From: Cycas panzhihuaensis
Lineage: Eukaryota > Cycadophyta
Direction: 5' to 3'
Length of the DNA stretch: 64,000 bases
NCBI GenBank assembly: GCA_023213395.1
Contig: CM041465.1
Coordinates: 244,721,741 to 244,785,740 of the forward strand
Shown here piece after piece: positions 23,665 through 35,553 of the stretch. Positions within the stretch are counted from its first letter, which is position 1. Every line of letters begins with the position of its first letter. The notes beneath the pieces are model-generated. The model was not told the DNA's origin, did not search any database, and worked only from the letters and a program-made list of their open reading frames with translations. A program made the position numbers and the translations under genes.

Positions 23665-25560
23665 ATGGCAATAAAACTTAGGAATGTTATTGTACTTAAA
23701 TTTGATGGATCAAATTTTCTCAATTAGAGTAGGCAAATAAGGCCTATTTTTATTACAAGGGATATGTGGGAGCTTGTTGATTCAGAATATGAAGAACTTA
23801 ATAAAACTGCCAATGAAAATGAAAAAAAGAGCTACAAGGAGAATGCTAAGAAAGATAATGAAGCACTTGCATTTAATTTTGTGCACTACAGAATAACATC
23901 TTTCTTAAATTCAATGAAGCTATGACATCTAAGAAGGCTTGGGATATCCTCAAAATAACTGATCCAGGAGGATCTACCATATGTTTATAGGAGGCAAAAA
24001 ATACTAAGAGGATCTACCATGTCTATAGGATGCAGAAAATGCTAAGCATTGGCATAACTGAAAGAGATAGGGCCAAATGGTGTCAAACTAATATGAAATT
24101 TTTTTGTAAAGGAAGAATACATATCCCACTACATGTGTGAAAAAGGTGGGGTTCAAAAAATATCATTTTATTAGATTTCAAGCCTTGTTTTGCAGAAAAT
24201 TGATCCCACAACCAGTAGAAAAATAGCAAATACATACTATTATTAAATCAATAGAATTATAGTCAAATGATATTCAAATGAGCTAAAATATTGAGGACAT
24301 TAAGGGGATATGTATACCAATAGGTCTTCCAAATTTGAGACAAATTGGTGTTCGTTAACCTTAGGTATAAGCCACAACTTTTTATAATTACATGAATGCC
24401 ACTTGGACAACATGCATTCTGGTTGTTAGTGGTTATACTTGCATGATTGCTACTTGTTAAACATGTAATTTAGGTTTCTTTCTATAGATTGAGCCCTATT
24501 GAGCTCATTTATGTGGTTGGAGACTTAGTTCTTGAATGTGAAAGACACTTGACTTGGGAAACATCCTTGTGGAAGTACTTGGAGGGTTCAAGGCCCTCTT
24601 ATGGTATAATTGTATCATCTATTCCTTTGTAACTTGACCATTCTTTTGTTAGTTATTTTTTCTGCCCTTAAATAAAGATTTTTATAGTTTAATAAAAGTA
24701 TTACTCTTCTTACCTTTGGAGAAATGGAAAGTATAAATGATTTGGTATAGAATTTCCCTTTGTAGGCTCATTCTTGTTTTGATGTTATTGGGATTTCTAC
24801 ACTAACTCCCAGGATCTCAAGGAGAAAGGTTGGTAATTGATTTCTTCACCAATTAAGCTCTACTTTGGGATAAATAACATATGAAGGAGAAGTATATTTG
24901 AAGTTGAAAACACTTAGGAGCAAGTTTGAAAACTTAAGGATAACAGTTAGGGAAGGAGTCAATGAGTTCATTACCAAAGTTCAAGATTTGGTGAACCAAA
25001 TGAGATCTTTAGGAGAAGTAATAAGTGAGCAAAGGATTATGGAAAAGATTTTAAGGTGTATTGGAGTAATCAAAAGATTTGAAATAGTGACAATAAGTAT
25101 TGAAATATCTAAATATATTAATACACTTAGAATTGATCAATTAAGTATTATGCTCCTAGTTATTGAGGAAAAGAAGTGGGGTAATGAATCCCTTAAATAT
25201 GCATTTACCACCAAGGCTAGAATTAGGCAAAATTTTCAAGGATAAAGTTCTATGGGAAGGGGCTAATCTCTTAGAGGAAGAGGACAACTACGAAATCAAG
25301 GGCAAGGTTTCCAAAACTATAAAGTCTACCAAGGACAAAGTAACTTTCAAGGTCAAGAGAATTTTCAAGGCCTAAATCAAGACTTTCAAGGGCAAAATCA
25401 AAGGTATTTTTCAAGGTCAAGGATAAGGTCAAAACTTTGGAAGAGGAAGAGGAACTTCTAGATAAAGATATCAAAGTCAAAGAAGAAGAGGAAAAGGAAC
25501 CATCCAATGTTTCTTTTGTCATAGAATAGGTCACTTAGAAGAAAGTTGCTTTGCTAAAAA
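23665..25560 (+). pseudogene. Element E gag (UBN2 and zinc knuckle), interrupted by insert L
   Basis: The ATG at 23665 reads MAIKLRNVIVLKFDGSNFLN, a stop at the W position, then SRQIRPIFITRDMWELVDSE. After a small frameshift it reaches SKKAWDILK at 23959. Gag resumes at 24879 in the same frame with EGEVYLKLKTLRSKFENLRI and VQDLVNQMRSLGEVISEQRI. A glycine/arginine-rich stretch and knuckle CFFCHRIGHLEESC (complete CX2CX4HX4C, about 25510-25550) end it. The first part has two stops; the later part is one of the longest open stretches here. Confidence 0.85.
23960..24871. mobile_element. Insert L: 912-bp insertion of unknown class in element E gag
   Basis: Both edges are exact because removal restores the Gag frame. 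The 7-mer AAATAAC occurs at 23953-23959 and 24872-24878. The insert starts TGATCCAGGAGG and ends ctttgggat. I see no terminal inverted repeat, poly(A) end or LTR-type CA end, and no coding sequence. A 40-bp imperfect tandem repeat (aggatctaccat at 23969 and 24009) lies at its left end. A solo LTR with eroded end, or a non-autonomous DNA element, are both possible. Confidence 0.7.
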
Positions 25561-25599
25561 TACAAGTACTCAAAGGGGGACTACTAATATAGTAATTAA

Positions 25600-26810
25600 A
25601 CAAAGGGGCAATAATAGATTATTTCTCTTAAGTCTAGTGGCTAGTGAAGAAGAGGATAGTCGGTACATCAACTCTAGATGTTTAACTTATATGACTCATA
25701 AAAATGAATTATTCAAAGAGATTGATAAATCCAAGAAAGGTAGAATTATGTTTGGGGATAATACTACCCATGTTACTAGTTAGAAAAGGCAATGTGTCTA
25801 CAACAACTGAATCAGAAGAAACTAGCTAGAAGTACAAATGATGTTCTATATATTCCAGCTTTAAAGAAGAACCTACTATCGATGGGTTAGATGATAGAGA
25901 AAAAGTATAAGATTATCTTTGAGAATGGTGAATGTATAATCAAGGATAAGTTAAGAAACAAAGTAATTATAGTAAAGGGATAAATGACTAATGATAGGCT
26001 ATTTAAACTAGTTGTTTCTCTATTAGATTCTTATGCTTTAAAAGCCTCAACTAATGTTGATAGTAAAACATGGCATAAAAAGTTTGTCCATATAAATTAT
26101 AATAACTTAGCCTTAATAAAAAGAATAGAGATAGTGATTTGACTCCCCACTATAGAAATAAGTAAAGAATTTTGAAAATGTTGCATACTTAAAAAACAAC
26201 AAAGAAAAAAAATAAATAAATAAAAGATGTAAGGTTAATGGGCCCCTTTAACTGGTTTATACAGACCTATATGGTCCTATGGATGTACTTTCATTAAGTG
26301 GAACTAAATACTTTATCACTTTCATTTATGACTTCACAAGAAAGACTTGGGTCTATTTTATCAAGTTCAAATCAGATGTTTTTCAATGTTTTATTGACTT
26401 CAAAACTTTGGTTGAGGAATAAAGTACCCTTAGAATTCTTATCCTAAGATCAAATAATATGAGAGAATTCATTTCAAATGAATTTAATGCATATTGTAAC
26501 TACTATAGTATAAGAAAGTAGTTTATTAATCCTTGTACTCCACAACAAAATGGAGTTATAGAAAGGAAGACCCGAACAATTATGAAAATAACTAAAAGTA
26601 TGTTCAAGATAAATAACTTGGACATGAATTTTGGGTTGAAGCTTAGCCTATGTCCATGTTTCAAAATAAAGAATAATAAAGTTGGATGATAAAAGTACCA
26701 AGTGTATCTTTATAGGATATTGTGATACTTCTAGATAGTATAAATTATATGACCCAAAGGATAAGAAGATAATTATAAGTAGTGAAGATAAAATATAACC
26801 ACAGAAGCAA
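25600..26810 (+). pseudogene. Element E protease and integrase, decayed
   Basis: Protease: YINSRCLTYMTHKNELF near 25660 (Asp-Ser-Gly box reads N-S-R, as in C), IMFGDNTTHV, LKKNLLSM-type end near 25870. Integrase core: VYTDLYGPMDVLSLSGTKYF near 26260 (first Asp), FIYDFTRKTWVYFIKF, then SNNMREFIS where the second Asp is lost (usual S-D-N-G-G-E), and CTPQQNGVIERKTRTIMKI near 26545 with the catalytic Glu kept. The rest (DKSTKCIFIGY, SRYKLYDPKDKK after frameshift) is the C-terminal domain. Confidence 0.82.
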
Positions 26811-27284
26811 TGTGATAATAGAATTCTAAACCATACAAAGAACAAATAACATAAACAAATTAAGCACTCAACAAAGAGCATCAGGATATTCGGGTCTAAA
26901 TATAGACCTTTTATTAATCTGAGTAATAGCTAAAGAATTACAGAGATGAATAAATCCCAACTCTTCTCCTCAGTTTATCCATGACCATTACATCATATAT
27001 TACATGTGTTGTTACCTAAGAATATATATAGACACAACATTACAAGATACTACCTTGTAATTTTACAATACAATGGGCATAAACCATGGGATGATAAGGA
27101 CCCCTATAAGACACCCAAAAATTTTTCTTGTGGGTTCCTGCCCCTGAACCCCTACCTAGGAGGTTGTTGGCTCCCTAGACCCCTTAGTTAGGGGCCCTAT
27201 AACTAGCCCATGGACCCCAAAAAAGGGCTCGAGTGTAATGCCTATACCCATATAACACTTGAAAAGTGTTTAATATATCTAACA
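26811..27284 (-). mobile_element. Insert M: solo LTR in element E
   Basis: 474 bp with LTR termini: minus strand starts TGTTAGATATATTAAAC and ends CTATTATCACA. On the minus strand there is a TATA-like tctatatatattc and an aataaa-like signal (attaataaaagg) further on. Flanks are AGCAA (26806-26810) and AGTAG (27285-27289), which differ only by transitions. The GC-rich middle contrasts with the AT-rich host. No internal region, so it is probably the product of LTR-LTR recombination; its full partner is not in the window. Confidence 0.75.
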
Positions 27285-28017
27285 AGTAGGGTTGTCATCT
27301 TCACAGAAGATGAATATTATCAAGAAAAAGCTAAAAGGGGATAAAGAAAAAAAGATTGTAGTGGAAGTAGATTTAAATCCTAAGTCTACAAATATACCAA
27401 GTCCAAATGAAGTAGGACCCTCTACATTCAATCAAAGGGTTCCTAAATAGGTTCAAAAGGGACATGACCCTTCAAATATTTTAGATGATAACTTTGAAAG
27501 AAGAACCACTCGATCTCAAAGAGTAAATTTTGCCTTGATGATTAAGTAATAGAGTCAAATGAGCCTTATAACTTTAAAAGATGTTAATATAAAAGATAAA
27601 TAGAGAGAAGCCAAGAAGGAATAGTATAATAGCTTAATAAAAAATGATACTTAGGATTTAGTAGATTTACCACCAAGTAAAAATTCCATTAGAACCAAGT
27701 GGTCTATAAGACCAAATATTAATCAAATGGAATAACTGACAAGTATAAGGCAAGGTTAGTTGCCAAAAGATATACACAAGTTAAAAACATAAACTATAAT
27801 AAAATTTTTACACCTACTATAATACTTAAAATAGTTCATCTAATGATGGCTTTAGCCACACAACAGGGTTAAACTATTCAACAAATGGATGTTAAGAGTG
27901 CTTTCTTGAATAGGTACATAAAAGAGAAAATATATATCCAACAACCCAAAGGTTATAAAGTGAAAAGGAAAGAATACAAGGTCTATAAACTTAAAAAGGC
28001 CTTGGATGCACTCAAAT
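27285..28017 (+). pseudogene. Element E linker and RT N-terminal part
   Basis: FTEDEYYQEKAKRG near 27300 leads to an acidic linker, then DKYKARLVAKRYTQVKNINY near 27735, IQQMDVKSAFLNRYIKEKIY near 27880 and KLKKALDALK at the junction with H, where the family reads A-L-Y-G-L-K. The upstream RT motifs contain stops. Confidence 0.85.
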
Positions 28018-28315
28018 TGAAAAGAGAGGACCTATCATTCATCTCCATACACTAAACACAAAGGAAAACATGGGAGCAAGAGAGACTTGAGAGAAATAAA
28101 GTAATTCTTATAAAATTGGAAGGTAAGAATAAGCCTCCTACATTAAGTTTTTACTTTTATGTTGAGAGAGGGAGCATTAGAGTTAGGTGAAATAAAATTA
28201 CACATAATGCATATGAAAGTGTATTTTACTTAAATGATCTAATTTAAAGATCACTTAAGACCCTTTTTAGAAATAATCAACTAATGTAATGAGCTTGTGA
28301 CATTAACCCTTTTCA
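28018..28315 (-). repeat. Element H 3' LTR
   Basis: 298 bp, tgaaaagagaggacc to taacccttttca on the plus strand, clear direct repeat of 50740-51038. Confidence 0.92.
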
Positions 28316-28327
28316 ATCTCCCCCTTA
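28316..28327 (-). promoter_or_regulatory. Element H polypurine tract
   Basis: Minus strand TAAGGGGGAGAT ending at the LTR start, the usual plus-strand primer position. Confidence 0.85.
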
Positions 28328-30340
28328 ATGGTAGAAGATATTTTCATCCTGTTTTAATCTACTAACCTGACTCAAGAGGCTCTTTAAATAAAGCCAGATA
28401 GCCAATCAGTACAATAAATTTTGTAACTGAAATCTACTGAGTCTCCATATACCATTTGGTCATCCCCCATGCCCTTCAGGTTTTCACAGGTTCTAATTTT
28501 CCAAAATGATACAACCCTTATCCTTTCGCATCCACAAGGGGTTTTCATGAATGGGATAGAGCCTAGACTTACTCTTGTCATTCCGCGCCCACAAGGGATT
28601 TTCACGAATGAGACAGAGTATGATGGTCCTACTATCATCTCCTTCAATCAATCGAAGATAGAGGCCCTAAGGCTAAGTTGTTTTAGAATTGTTCAAACTT
28701 CACCCTCTTCAATGGTTTGGTGAAGATATCAGCCACTTGATCTGTTGTAAGGCAGTGCTCCAGTTGAATTATGTCATCATAAACTAGTTCTCTAATCTTG
28801 TAGACTTTCATACTTATATATTTGGTATGATCATGAAATACAGGATTTTTAACCATTTGGATTATAGAGTAATTATCTACATGTAAGCTAGTAGAACTTA
28901 TTTGGGTGGAATTTAATGTATTCAATAATTTTCTAAGCTATATAACCTCCTTGTTTATCTCAGAAGCAACAATATATTTAACTTCAGTAGTTGAGTCTGC
29001 AACTATCTTCTGTCATTTGGATCTCCATGATATTGGTGGTATTCTAAGAAATGACATGTACCTAGACATAGATCTTTATGTGTCTTTATCTCTAAAAACG
29101 TATGAGCATGTGTATGCATAAAGTATAAATTCTACATTAGGTTCATACAATGGACCATATTTGTTGGTCATCTTCAAGTACCTTAACATTCGTATTGTAG
29201 CTTACCAGTGATTTTACTTAGAATTTATCATGAATCTTGTAAGAATTTCGAGAGAGTGTGTAATATCTAGCCTTATATTGGTAGTATAGATGAGACGACC
29301 TACAAGTTACCTGTAGAGTGCTGCATCTACCTCCCTAGTGTCACCATCAGCTAAGAGTTTAATATTAGATTCCATAGGTGTATCCACTAGTCAAGCACCT
29401 TTTAACTGAAACTTTGTTAGAAGATCATTGATATATATTTCTTTGGAGAGAAAGATTTTTCCATTCTTTTAAACTACTTTAATTTCTAAGTAATATTTCG
29501 TCAACCTGAGGTTAGACAATTCAAAAGTTTTAATAAGGTCCTTCTTTAGCTAGCTAATTACCTATTCATTATTCCCTATTATTAGCATATTATCCACAAA
29601 GATTAAGAGGTAAGTGACTTTATCATTTTGGTGCTTGATGAATAATGTTGCATCAATATCTTGATAGTCACAAATATCATATCTAAGTTACCTCATTCTT
29701 TTAGATAACTTGGTAAACCAAGCACAAGGGGCTTGCTTTAGGCTATACAAGAACTTTCTTAGCCTACAAATCTTATGCCCCTAACTAACAATCTTGTATC
29801 CTTCTAGTCGAGCCATGTAAATTTCTTATTTAAAGTCCCCATTGAGAAATGTGGTTTTAACATTAAGAGTTGGTGGATTTTCCAACCCTGTTGAGTAATC
29901 AAGGCTATAAGAGTTCTAATTGTAGGCCACTTGGTTGTAGGAGCAAAGATTTCAGTGTAGTTGATGCCTCTCTTTATGTGAATCCTTTTTCTACTAGCCT
30001 CACCTTGTGGTTTTCTAAGGTGCCATCTGATCTGTACTTATTTTTGAACACCTATTTGTTTTGAACTACCTTTCTTCCAAGTGGTAGATCAACAAGCTCC
30101 CATGTACCATTCTTAATAAGAGATTGGTACTTTTCGTTCATGGCATTTCTTCAAGCTATATGATTTATAGCTTCTTAGTATGTTATTGGCTCTTCATTAA
30201 GAGTAAGGTGTAGTTCTACTAGTTCAAGCTCAAAGGAAAGTTATTCATACATCCTTGCTCTATGAGCACTTCTAGTGCCAGTTTTGCCTTCCTCATCTGG
30301 TCGCATGTCCTTGTGTAGCTAGTAGGCTTCACGAAAACCT
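28328..30340 (-). pseudogene. Element H reverse transcriptase and RNase H, decayed
   Basis: RT on the minus strand: NGTWELVDLPLGRK near 30110, LYSLKQAPCAWFTKL near 29720, a catalytic box reading FVDNM near 29590 (second Asp to Asn), LTKYYLEIKV. RNase H: SRYMSFLRIPP, TTEVKYIVASE near 29000, then the open stretch 28925-28683 with NTLNSTQISSTSLHVDNYSI, HTKYISMKVYKIREL and the ADIFTKPLKRVKF terminus. About 350 bp between RNase H end and purine tract are non-coding and hold two similar 40-bp blocks (catccacaaggggttttcatgaatg / cgcccacaagggattttcacgaatg) near 28535-28610. Confidence 0.85.
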
Positions 30341-31600
30341 TGAGTTGGGAATGAGGTTTTTATTTCCACAGCCTCTTGGTCTTCGTTTTGATCCTAAAAA
30401 GGATCATGTGAAATGTTTAGCATGGAGGAAGTTGACGACGTTAGAGAAGATAGGCCAGCCACAAATGTTGGAGAACATGATTCTTCTGCTATGGCTTTGT
30501 CTTTATCAACTTGGTTGTTTGCAAATGATGGTGTTGGATGTGTACACATTGGTTGGGAGTCACGACTTGTATCCTCTAGGGCTCTATTGTCAGATTCTAA
30601 GATTTTGAGTAACTGTTGAGTGTCTCCCCCCCTAAATTTTAGAATCTGGACATAAAATTCAGTAGCATCATTAAATTGGTATAAATGCATCTTGGAGTCA
30701 AGTTTGAGTAATTGATCTTTAGTCTCTACAAAGATAACATCTCTAATTATGATGATTTTATGCTATGAAGATATGAAAACCTTGTACCCCTTTTTGTCCA
30801 TAGGGTATCTGACAAGGATGCCTTTGAGGGCTCTATTTTGGAGCTTGTTTCTATATTCCTCTAGAATGTGAGCATAACAAATAGAGCCAAAATTTTTAAA
30901 ATGGGAGATAGAGGGGGTTTTTCCATACCACATTTCATGTAGAAAGAGGTTGAGCTTGGAGGGACTAATAGTGTTGATCCAATACACGGCAGTCCAGATA
31001 GCCTCATCCCAAAGATAGATAGGGACATTCTTATATGCCAGCATAACACGAGCCATGTTCATGATGGTCATGTTCTTGCACTCAGCAACTCTATTTTGCT
31101 AGGGTATACCTACAATAGTGCTCTAATATTTGATTCCATATTGACATAGGTACGATTCAAACTCATAAGACGTGTACTCACCAACATTATCAGTCTTGAG
31201 TATTTTGATCTTGAATCCAAATTTATTTTCCATGTGGGCCTTGAAAGCTTGAAAAATATAAAAAGCTTTATCTTTCTTTATAAGAAAAGCAACCCATACT
31301 TTCTTGGTAAAATCATCAATGAAAGTAATATAGTACCCATTCTATTTGAGAGAAGGGATGGGCATAGGACCACATATATTTGAGTGTATAAGCTGCAGAG
31401 GTTGGCTAGACTTCCACTGACTATGAGGAAACGGTTGTCTATGAGATTTGGCAATGATACATGCTTCGCATTTGAAGGGCTTAAAGTAGAGCCTAGACAT
31501 ACCAGGAAGAGTGGTATGTAATTCTCTTAAATGATCAATTTTAATATGGGCCATATGAGCATGTCATAGGGCCACTTGGGATAACTTTTAATGAGTCAGG
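30341..31600 (-). pseudogene. Element H integrase and linker, decayed
   Basis: Minus strand from 31554: MAHIKIDHLRELHTTLPGMS and CEACIIAKSHRQPF (pre-integrase HHCC region), LIHSNICGPM with first catalytic Asp changed to Asn, FIDDFTKKVWVAFLIKKDKA after a stop, LKTDNVGEYTSYEFE (second Asp present), AECKNMTIMNMARVMLA (Glu present) and the open segment 31071-30763 ending GYKVFIS. The linker 30690-30394 is serine/threonine-rich as usual between integrase and RT. Confidence 0.85.
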
Positions 31601-33060
31601 CTTGTGGTAAAAGTAGAGTCATCATCAACATAGTTGGCTTTAGAGGATTATGAGCTAGTTAGGCGAAAATGTTTGCCATCAAGAATTTTGATCATAACCA
31701 TAATATTTGAAGGAGGGTGAATGACACAGAGAGTTTGATTATTTCCAATTACATTTAGATCAAATCTACGAGAGACAAGGGTGGATATGGAGAGCAGGTT
31801 CTGCTTCAGAGCAGGAATATATAAAACATCAACAAGGGTAAAATCTGGAAGGCTTCGGAGTTTCAAGTAAATAGTTTCAAGTCATTTGACTGGCTAAGAT
31901 GATTTGTTAGCCATGTGTACAACACCACAAACTTTAAAGTTAAAATCTTAAAATAACTGGCAATGACAAGTCATGTGTTGTGTTGCTCCAGTATCCATGA
32001 TCCACGATAAAGTATTTGAGGTGGCACTATTTGAAACTCCAAGTGGTGAAGGCAAAAGTGAATAAGCATAGCCATAATGAGCCTCAATATACTTAGTGGA
32101 TCTGTCAACAACATTTGATAAAGTAGTCCCAATTCTTTGAAGGTGTGCATGAGCAAATTGCATTCCACCAAAATCATCTTCAAAAGAAGTATTATCAACA
32201 TTATGTGCACCATGGCGTTGTTGATAGCTTGGTAGTTTATTAGTGACAATTCTGTAATTTTTGGCATAATATACTTTTCTATTATACTTTTAGCACACAA
32301 TTGTTTGATTTTTAGTTCCATAAGAAGTATTGGGCTGGTTGGATTGTCTCTAATTACTGGATCTAGGTTCAAGTTGATTATTTTAGCCTTGGCCTTGACA
32401 CTATTTTTGTTGGAGTTAAGGAGCCTGTTGATCAAGAGGATGTTGTCCTTGTTGTCTACCTCTTCTTCTACCATGGGAATTGCCACCTCTGCGAGAGTAT
32501 TGACCTTAATTTTTGGTATAACAAAGATCTTCTTCCACTTTAAAAGTAATATCAGCGGATCTGATATAGTGGAAAAGTTGGTATCAAATGTCTTATCAAA
32601 TTCAATAAACTTATCAGCAAGAGCCTCAAAGTTTATGGTCTTCAAAGTGCCACTAGATTAAAGACTTACCAATAGATTTTTGTAATCTGGAATATGGAGA
32701 CATGACTGAGTCAAGAAAGCTCATGTAAAACATTAAGTTTTAAAATATTTATCAATGGCTTGCTTGATTGGATGAAGGAGATTTATTGTCTCACTTGTGT
32801 GTCCTTTCTGCATTTTCAATTTATTCATCTTCAGCACTAAGTGAACAAATTCTAAGTTTGATTTAGTGTCAAAGTTCTTGTTAAGAACTTCAAGAACTTT
32901 CTATGTTATATCATATACAACTTGATTAATGAGATTATGCAGGGAATAATCAGTGACAAGAAGTATCCATGCATAGATTTTATCATCATCAAATTCCCAT
33001 TGGCATTTAGTTACAGCTTCAGTGGGAGCAGTTGGAGCGCCTCCTCCAAAAGCACCTTAA
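31601..33060 (-). pseudogene. Element H gag and protease, decayed
   Basis: Protease keeps an intact box SWIMDTGATQHMTCHCQLF near 32010-31955, followed by LPDFTLVDVLYIPALKQNLL and SISTLVSRRFDL (31860-31750). The knuckle near 32290 is broken. A glycine/arginine-rich stretch precedes it near 32480 (GGNSHGRRRGRQQG in another frame), and UBN2-type Gag extends to about 33000 through several frames. The longest open frame here (32645-31971) is mostly a frame-shifted reading of this region. Confidence 0.75.
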
Positions 33061-33862
33061 GTAATTATAGCTGCAACAAATGGTGTAGCTTGTAAGTGAT
33101 CTCTTCAAAGACCTTCATACTTTGCAGCATTTCTAACACTAGTGAACTACATGTCAGAATTTTTCTTTTCTTTTTAAAATATAGTTCATATTTTGCTTGA
33201 ACTATGAAGACATGGTATCTTTTGAGAAGGGAAGAAATGAACAAGGGACTATAAAAGTGATGGAAATAAATGACCAATCACTATTTACAAAATGGGAGAT
33301 ACAATGAAGTAGTATAGCAGAAGGAAGAAAAAATGAGAATGGTTGCTTAAACATGAAGGGAGTAACTTAGAGAAAAGTCACCAACACTTTTGACAAATAT
33401 TAACCTGATGTAGCAGGAATATGAGAAGCACTATGATGAAAATTTGGCACTAACACTTATAGAAAATATTAACCTAACGTAGCAGGAATATGAGAAGCAC
33501 TATGTTCATGATTACACTATGGATCACATTTTATAAATAAGTAAGTGATCAATGTACAAGATTGTAGGCTAATGTGGAAGTTGACATCATTAGGTGTACA
33601 TAACTTTAAACTCAAATATTAGATGCGTAATCAACCCAATAATCTCTAACTTATATCCAATATGTAGTTGAAGTTATCGAAGAGATGCCTAGGCTTCTAG
33701 TAGAATTAAATTGGCCTTCACCCACGATACTCGTAATTGTGCTTGATGATGAAATCCAAATCACAACGGAGCCCAGGTACTCATAACCCTCACCCATTTC
33801 ACCAATGAGTAGCTATATACCTTATCTAAATATTAGATAATGTGACAATAATATTTTGGAGG
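33061..33862 (-). other. Element H gag start and inner leader
   Basis: No clear coding signal beyond about 33060. A tandem duplication (33382-33510, period about 68 bp, unit containing tagcaggaatatgagaagca) lies here. Ends at the insertion of element I. Confidence 0.5.
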
Positions 33863-33867
33863 CTAAA

Positions 33868-34491
33868 ATTTTGATAGGTTGATAGCACGGTTTCCCTCCC
33901 AAACTTTTGTGGGGGCTTCCAAGGGGGGCGGGAGCCTCCCTTGGCTGGGGGGGCTATGGGAGGTGTTGGAATGCCCCTCGCAAAAAGGGGGTTCAGGGAT
34001 GATAGCCCCTAACCCAAAAGCCTAGCATTGAAAAACATACTAAATTGTAAAGAGAATTAAGGTCATTCGCTCAAAATACCCTAGATTCTATGGTCGAGAT
34101 TTGTACCTTGTATGACTCTCTCATATAGCCCGATTTAGGGTGTTTTTTTCATTATGTTAATAAAGTTCGATGTATTGGATATATTGTAAGAAGTTAGGCG
34201 ACTGGTTATTATTGCTGTGAGCATTCTGTTATAGATTATGTATATTTCTCCATTCATTGATAATAATGATTGATGCCTTTCCTGTGTGGATGTTTCCCTA
34301 ACACACTGCTAAGATTTTACCATGTTATATTAGGTGTGTATATGATGTTTGACTTTTTTATTCATTTTATTATATTATCTCTGGTTTAAGAACTTGTATG
34401 TTAAATTTCAATTTCAATTCCTATAAATAATTACAAAATAATTTAGATCTTAGTGGTGGTTTCAGGTTATTAGGACCTTGTCTTCTCAATA
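33868..34491 (+). repeat. Element I 5' LTR
   Basis: The right half (34202-34491) repeats at 49056-49340 with about 90 percent agreement by eye. The left half is GC-rich with runs of G (33910-34000) and has no second copy. It ends tcttctcaata where the 3' copy ends tcttctcaaca. Confidence 0.75.
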
Positions 34492-34493
34492 AG

Positions 34494-34505
34494 TGGTATC
34501 ATAGC
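34494..34505 (+). promoter_or_regulatory. Element I primer-binding site
   Basis: TGGTATCATAGC, a common variant of the initiator Met tRNA complement, two bases after the LTR. Confidence 0.88.
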
Positions 34506-34560
34506 CACTTTTATTTTTGTAGAGAGTTTGTGAAGGTTTTAGTATCGACTTTCTCTACAC

Positions 34561-35553
34561 TAAATGGAGAAACTGGCAAATGTAAAGTTTGAGGTGGAGA
34601 AATTTAATGGCAAAAACAACTTCAAGTTGTGCAAGTTAAAAGCGTATGATGTTCTAGTACAACAAGGTTTATACAGAGCTCTTACAGGCAAATTGAAGAA
34701 ACTAGCAGGGATGGATGATGACGAATAGGATGATCTAGACAAAAGGGCTCTTAGCATAATACGATTGTACTTGGCAGATGAAGTTCTATTTAACATCGTA
34801 GGGGAGCAGATAGCAGTAAGATTATGGACCCAGTTGGAAGGCTTATATATGACCAAATCAGTGATGAATCAAATCTACTTGAAGAGGCAACTATATTCAT
34901 TACGAATGAAGGAAGGTATAAAAATTGTTGATCATTTGAATGTTTTTTATACTCTTATCTGTTAGTTGGCTAGTATCGATGTCACGATTGAGGATGAGGA
35001 CAAAACTATTACCTTGTTATATTCATTACCAAAATCTTGGGATAATATTATCATCTTAGTTAGTTTTAGCACTACAGATGAATTAGACTATGATTCTATT
35101 GTGAGTGCTTTGCTGATGGAAGAAATGAGGAGGAAGTCTAGTCTTGAAACCTCCACACTAGAAGCTATAACAACAAGGGGTAGAACAATTAAGAGAGGAC
35201 AAAGCTCCAGAGACACATCGAGGTCAAAGTCGAAAGGCAAGAAGAGTAAGCTCATATGTTTTCATTATAATAAAACATATCACCTCAAGAAGGATTACTA
35301 CAAAAGGAAAGAGTTCTAGAAAAATGAAGATCCTACTAAGGAGGCTAATCAGGTGGAGTCAAATCAAGGTACAGATGATGATGTCTTGGTTGTTTGTAAT
35401 GTTTCCCATTATCACCATGATTGGTTATTAGATTCAGGTGCTTCATACCATATGTGTCTACACAAGAGTTGGTTCTCATCATACCAACCTCTTAATGGTG
35501 GTGATGTGATTATGGGAAATAAAGTTTCTTGTAAGATAATGGGCATTGGTAGC
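34561..35553 (+). pseudogene. Element I gag and protease (first part)
   Basis: ATG at 34563 follows cactaa and reads MEKLANVKFEVEKFNGKNNF, KLKAYDVLVQQGLYRAL, then after one TAG RLYLADEVLFNIV, VRLWTQLEGLYMTKS, LKRQLYSLRMKEGIKIVDHL, and after a second TAG SIDVTIEDEDKTITLLYSLP. The knuckle has lost one Cys (CFHYNKTYHLKKDYY). Protease WLLDSGASYHMCLHKSWF near 35425 is intact at D-S-G-A. The frame ends at IMGIGS where J is inserted. Only a few stops, so this is the best preserved gag in the window. Confidence 0.9.
35549..35553. repeat. Target-site duplication of element J, left copy
   Basis: GTAGC here and GTAGC at 48260-48264. The protease reading frame of I continues directly at ATCAAAATTAAAATG after the right copy. 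Confidence 0.88.
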
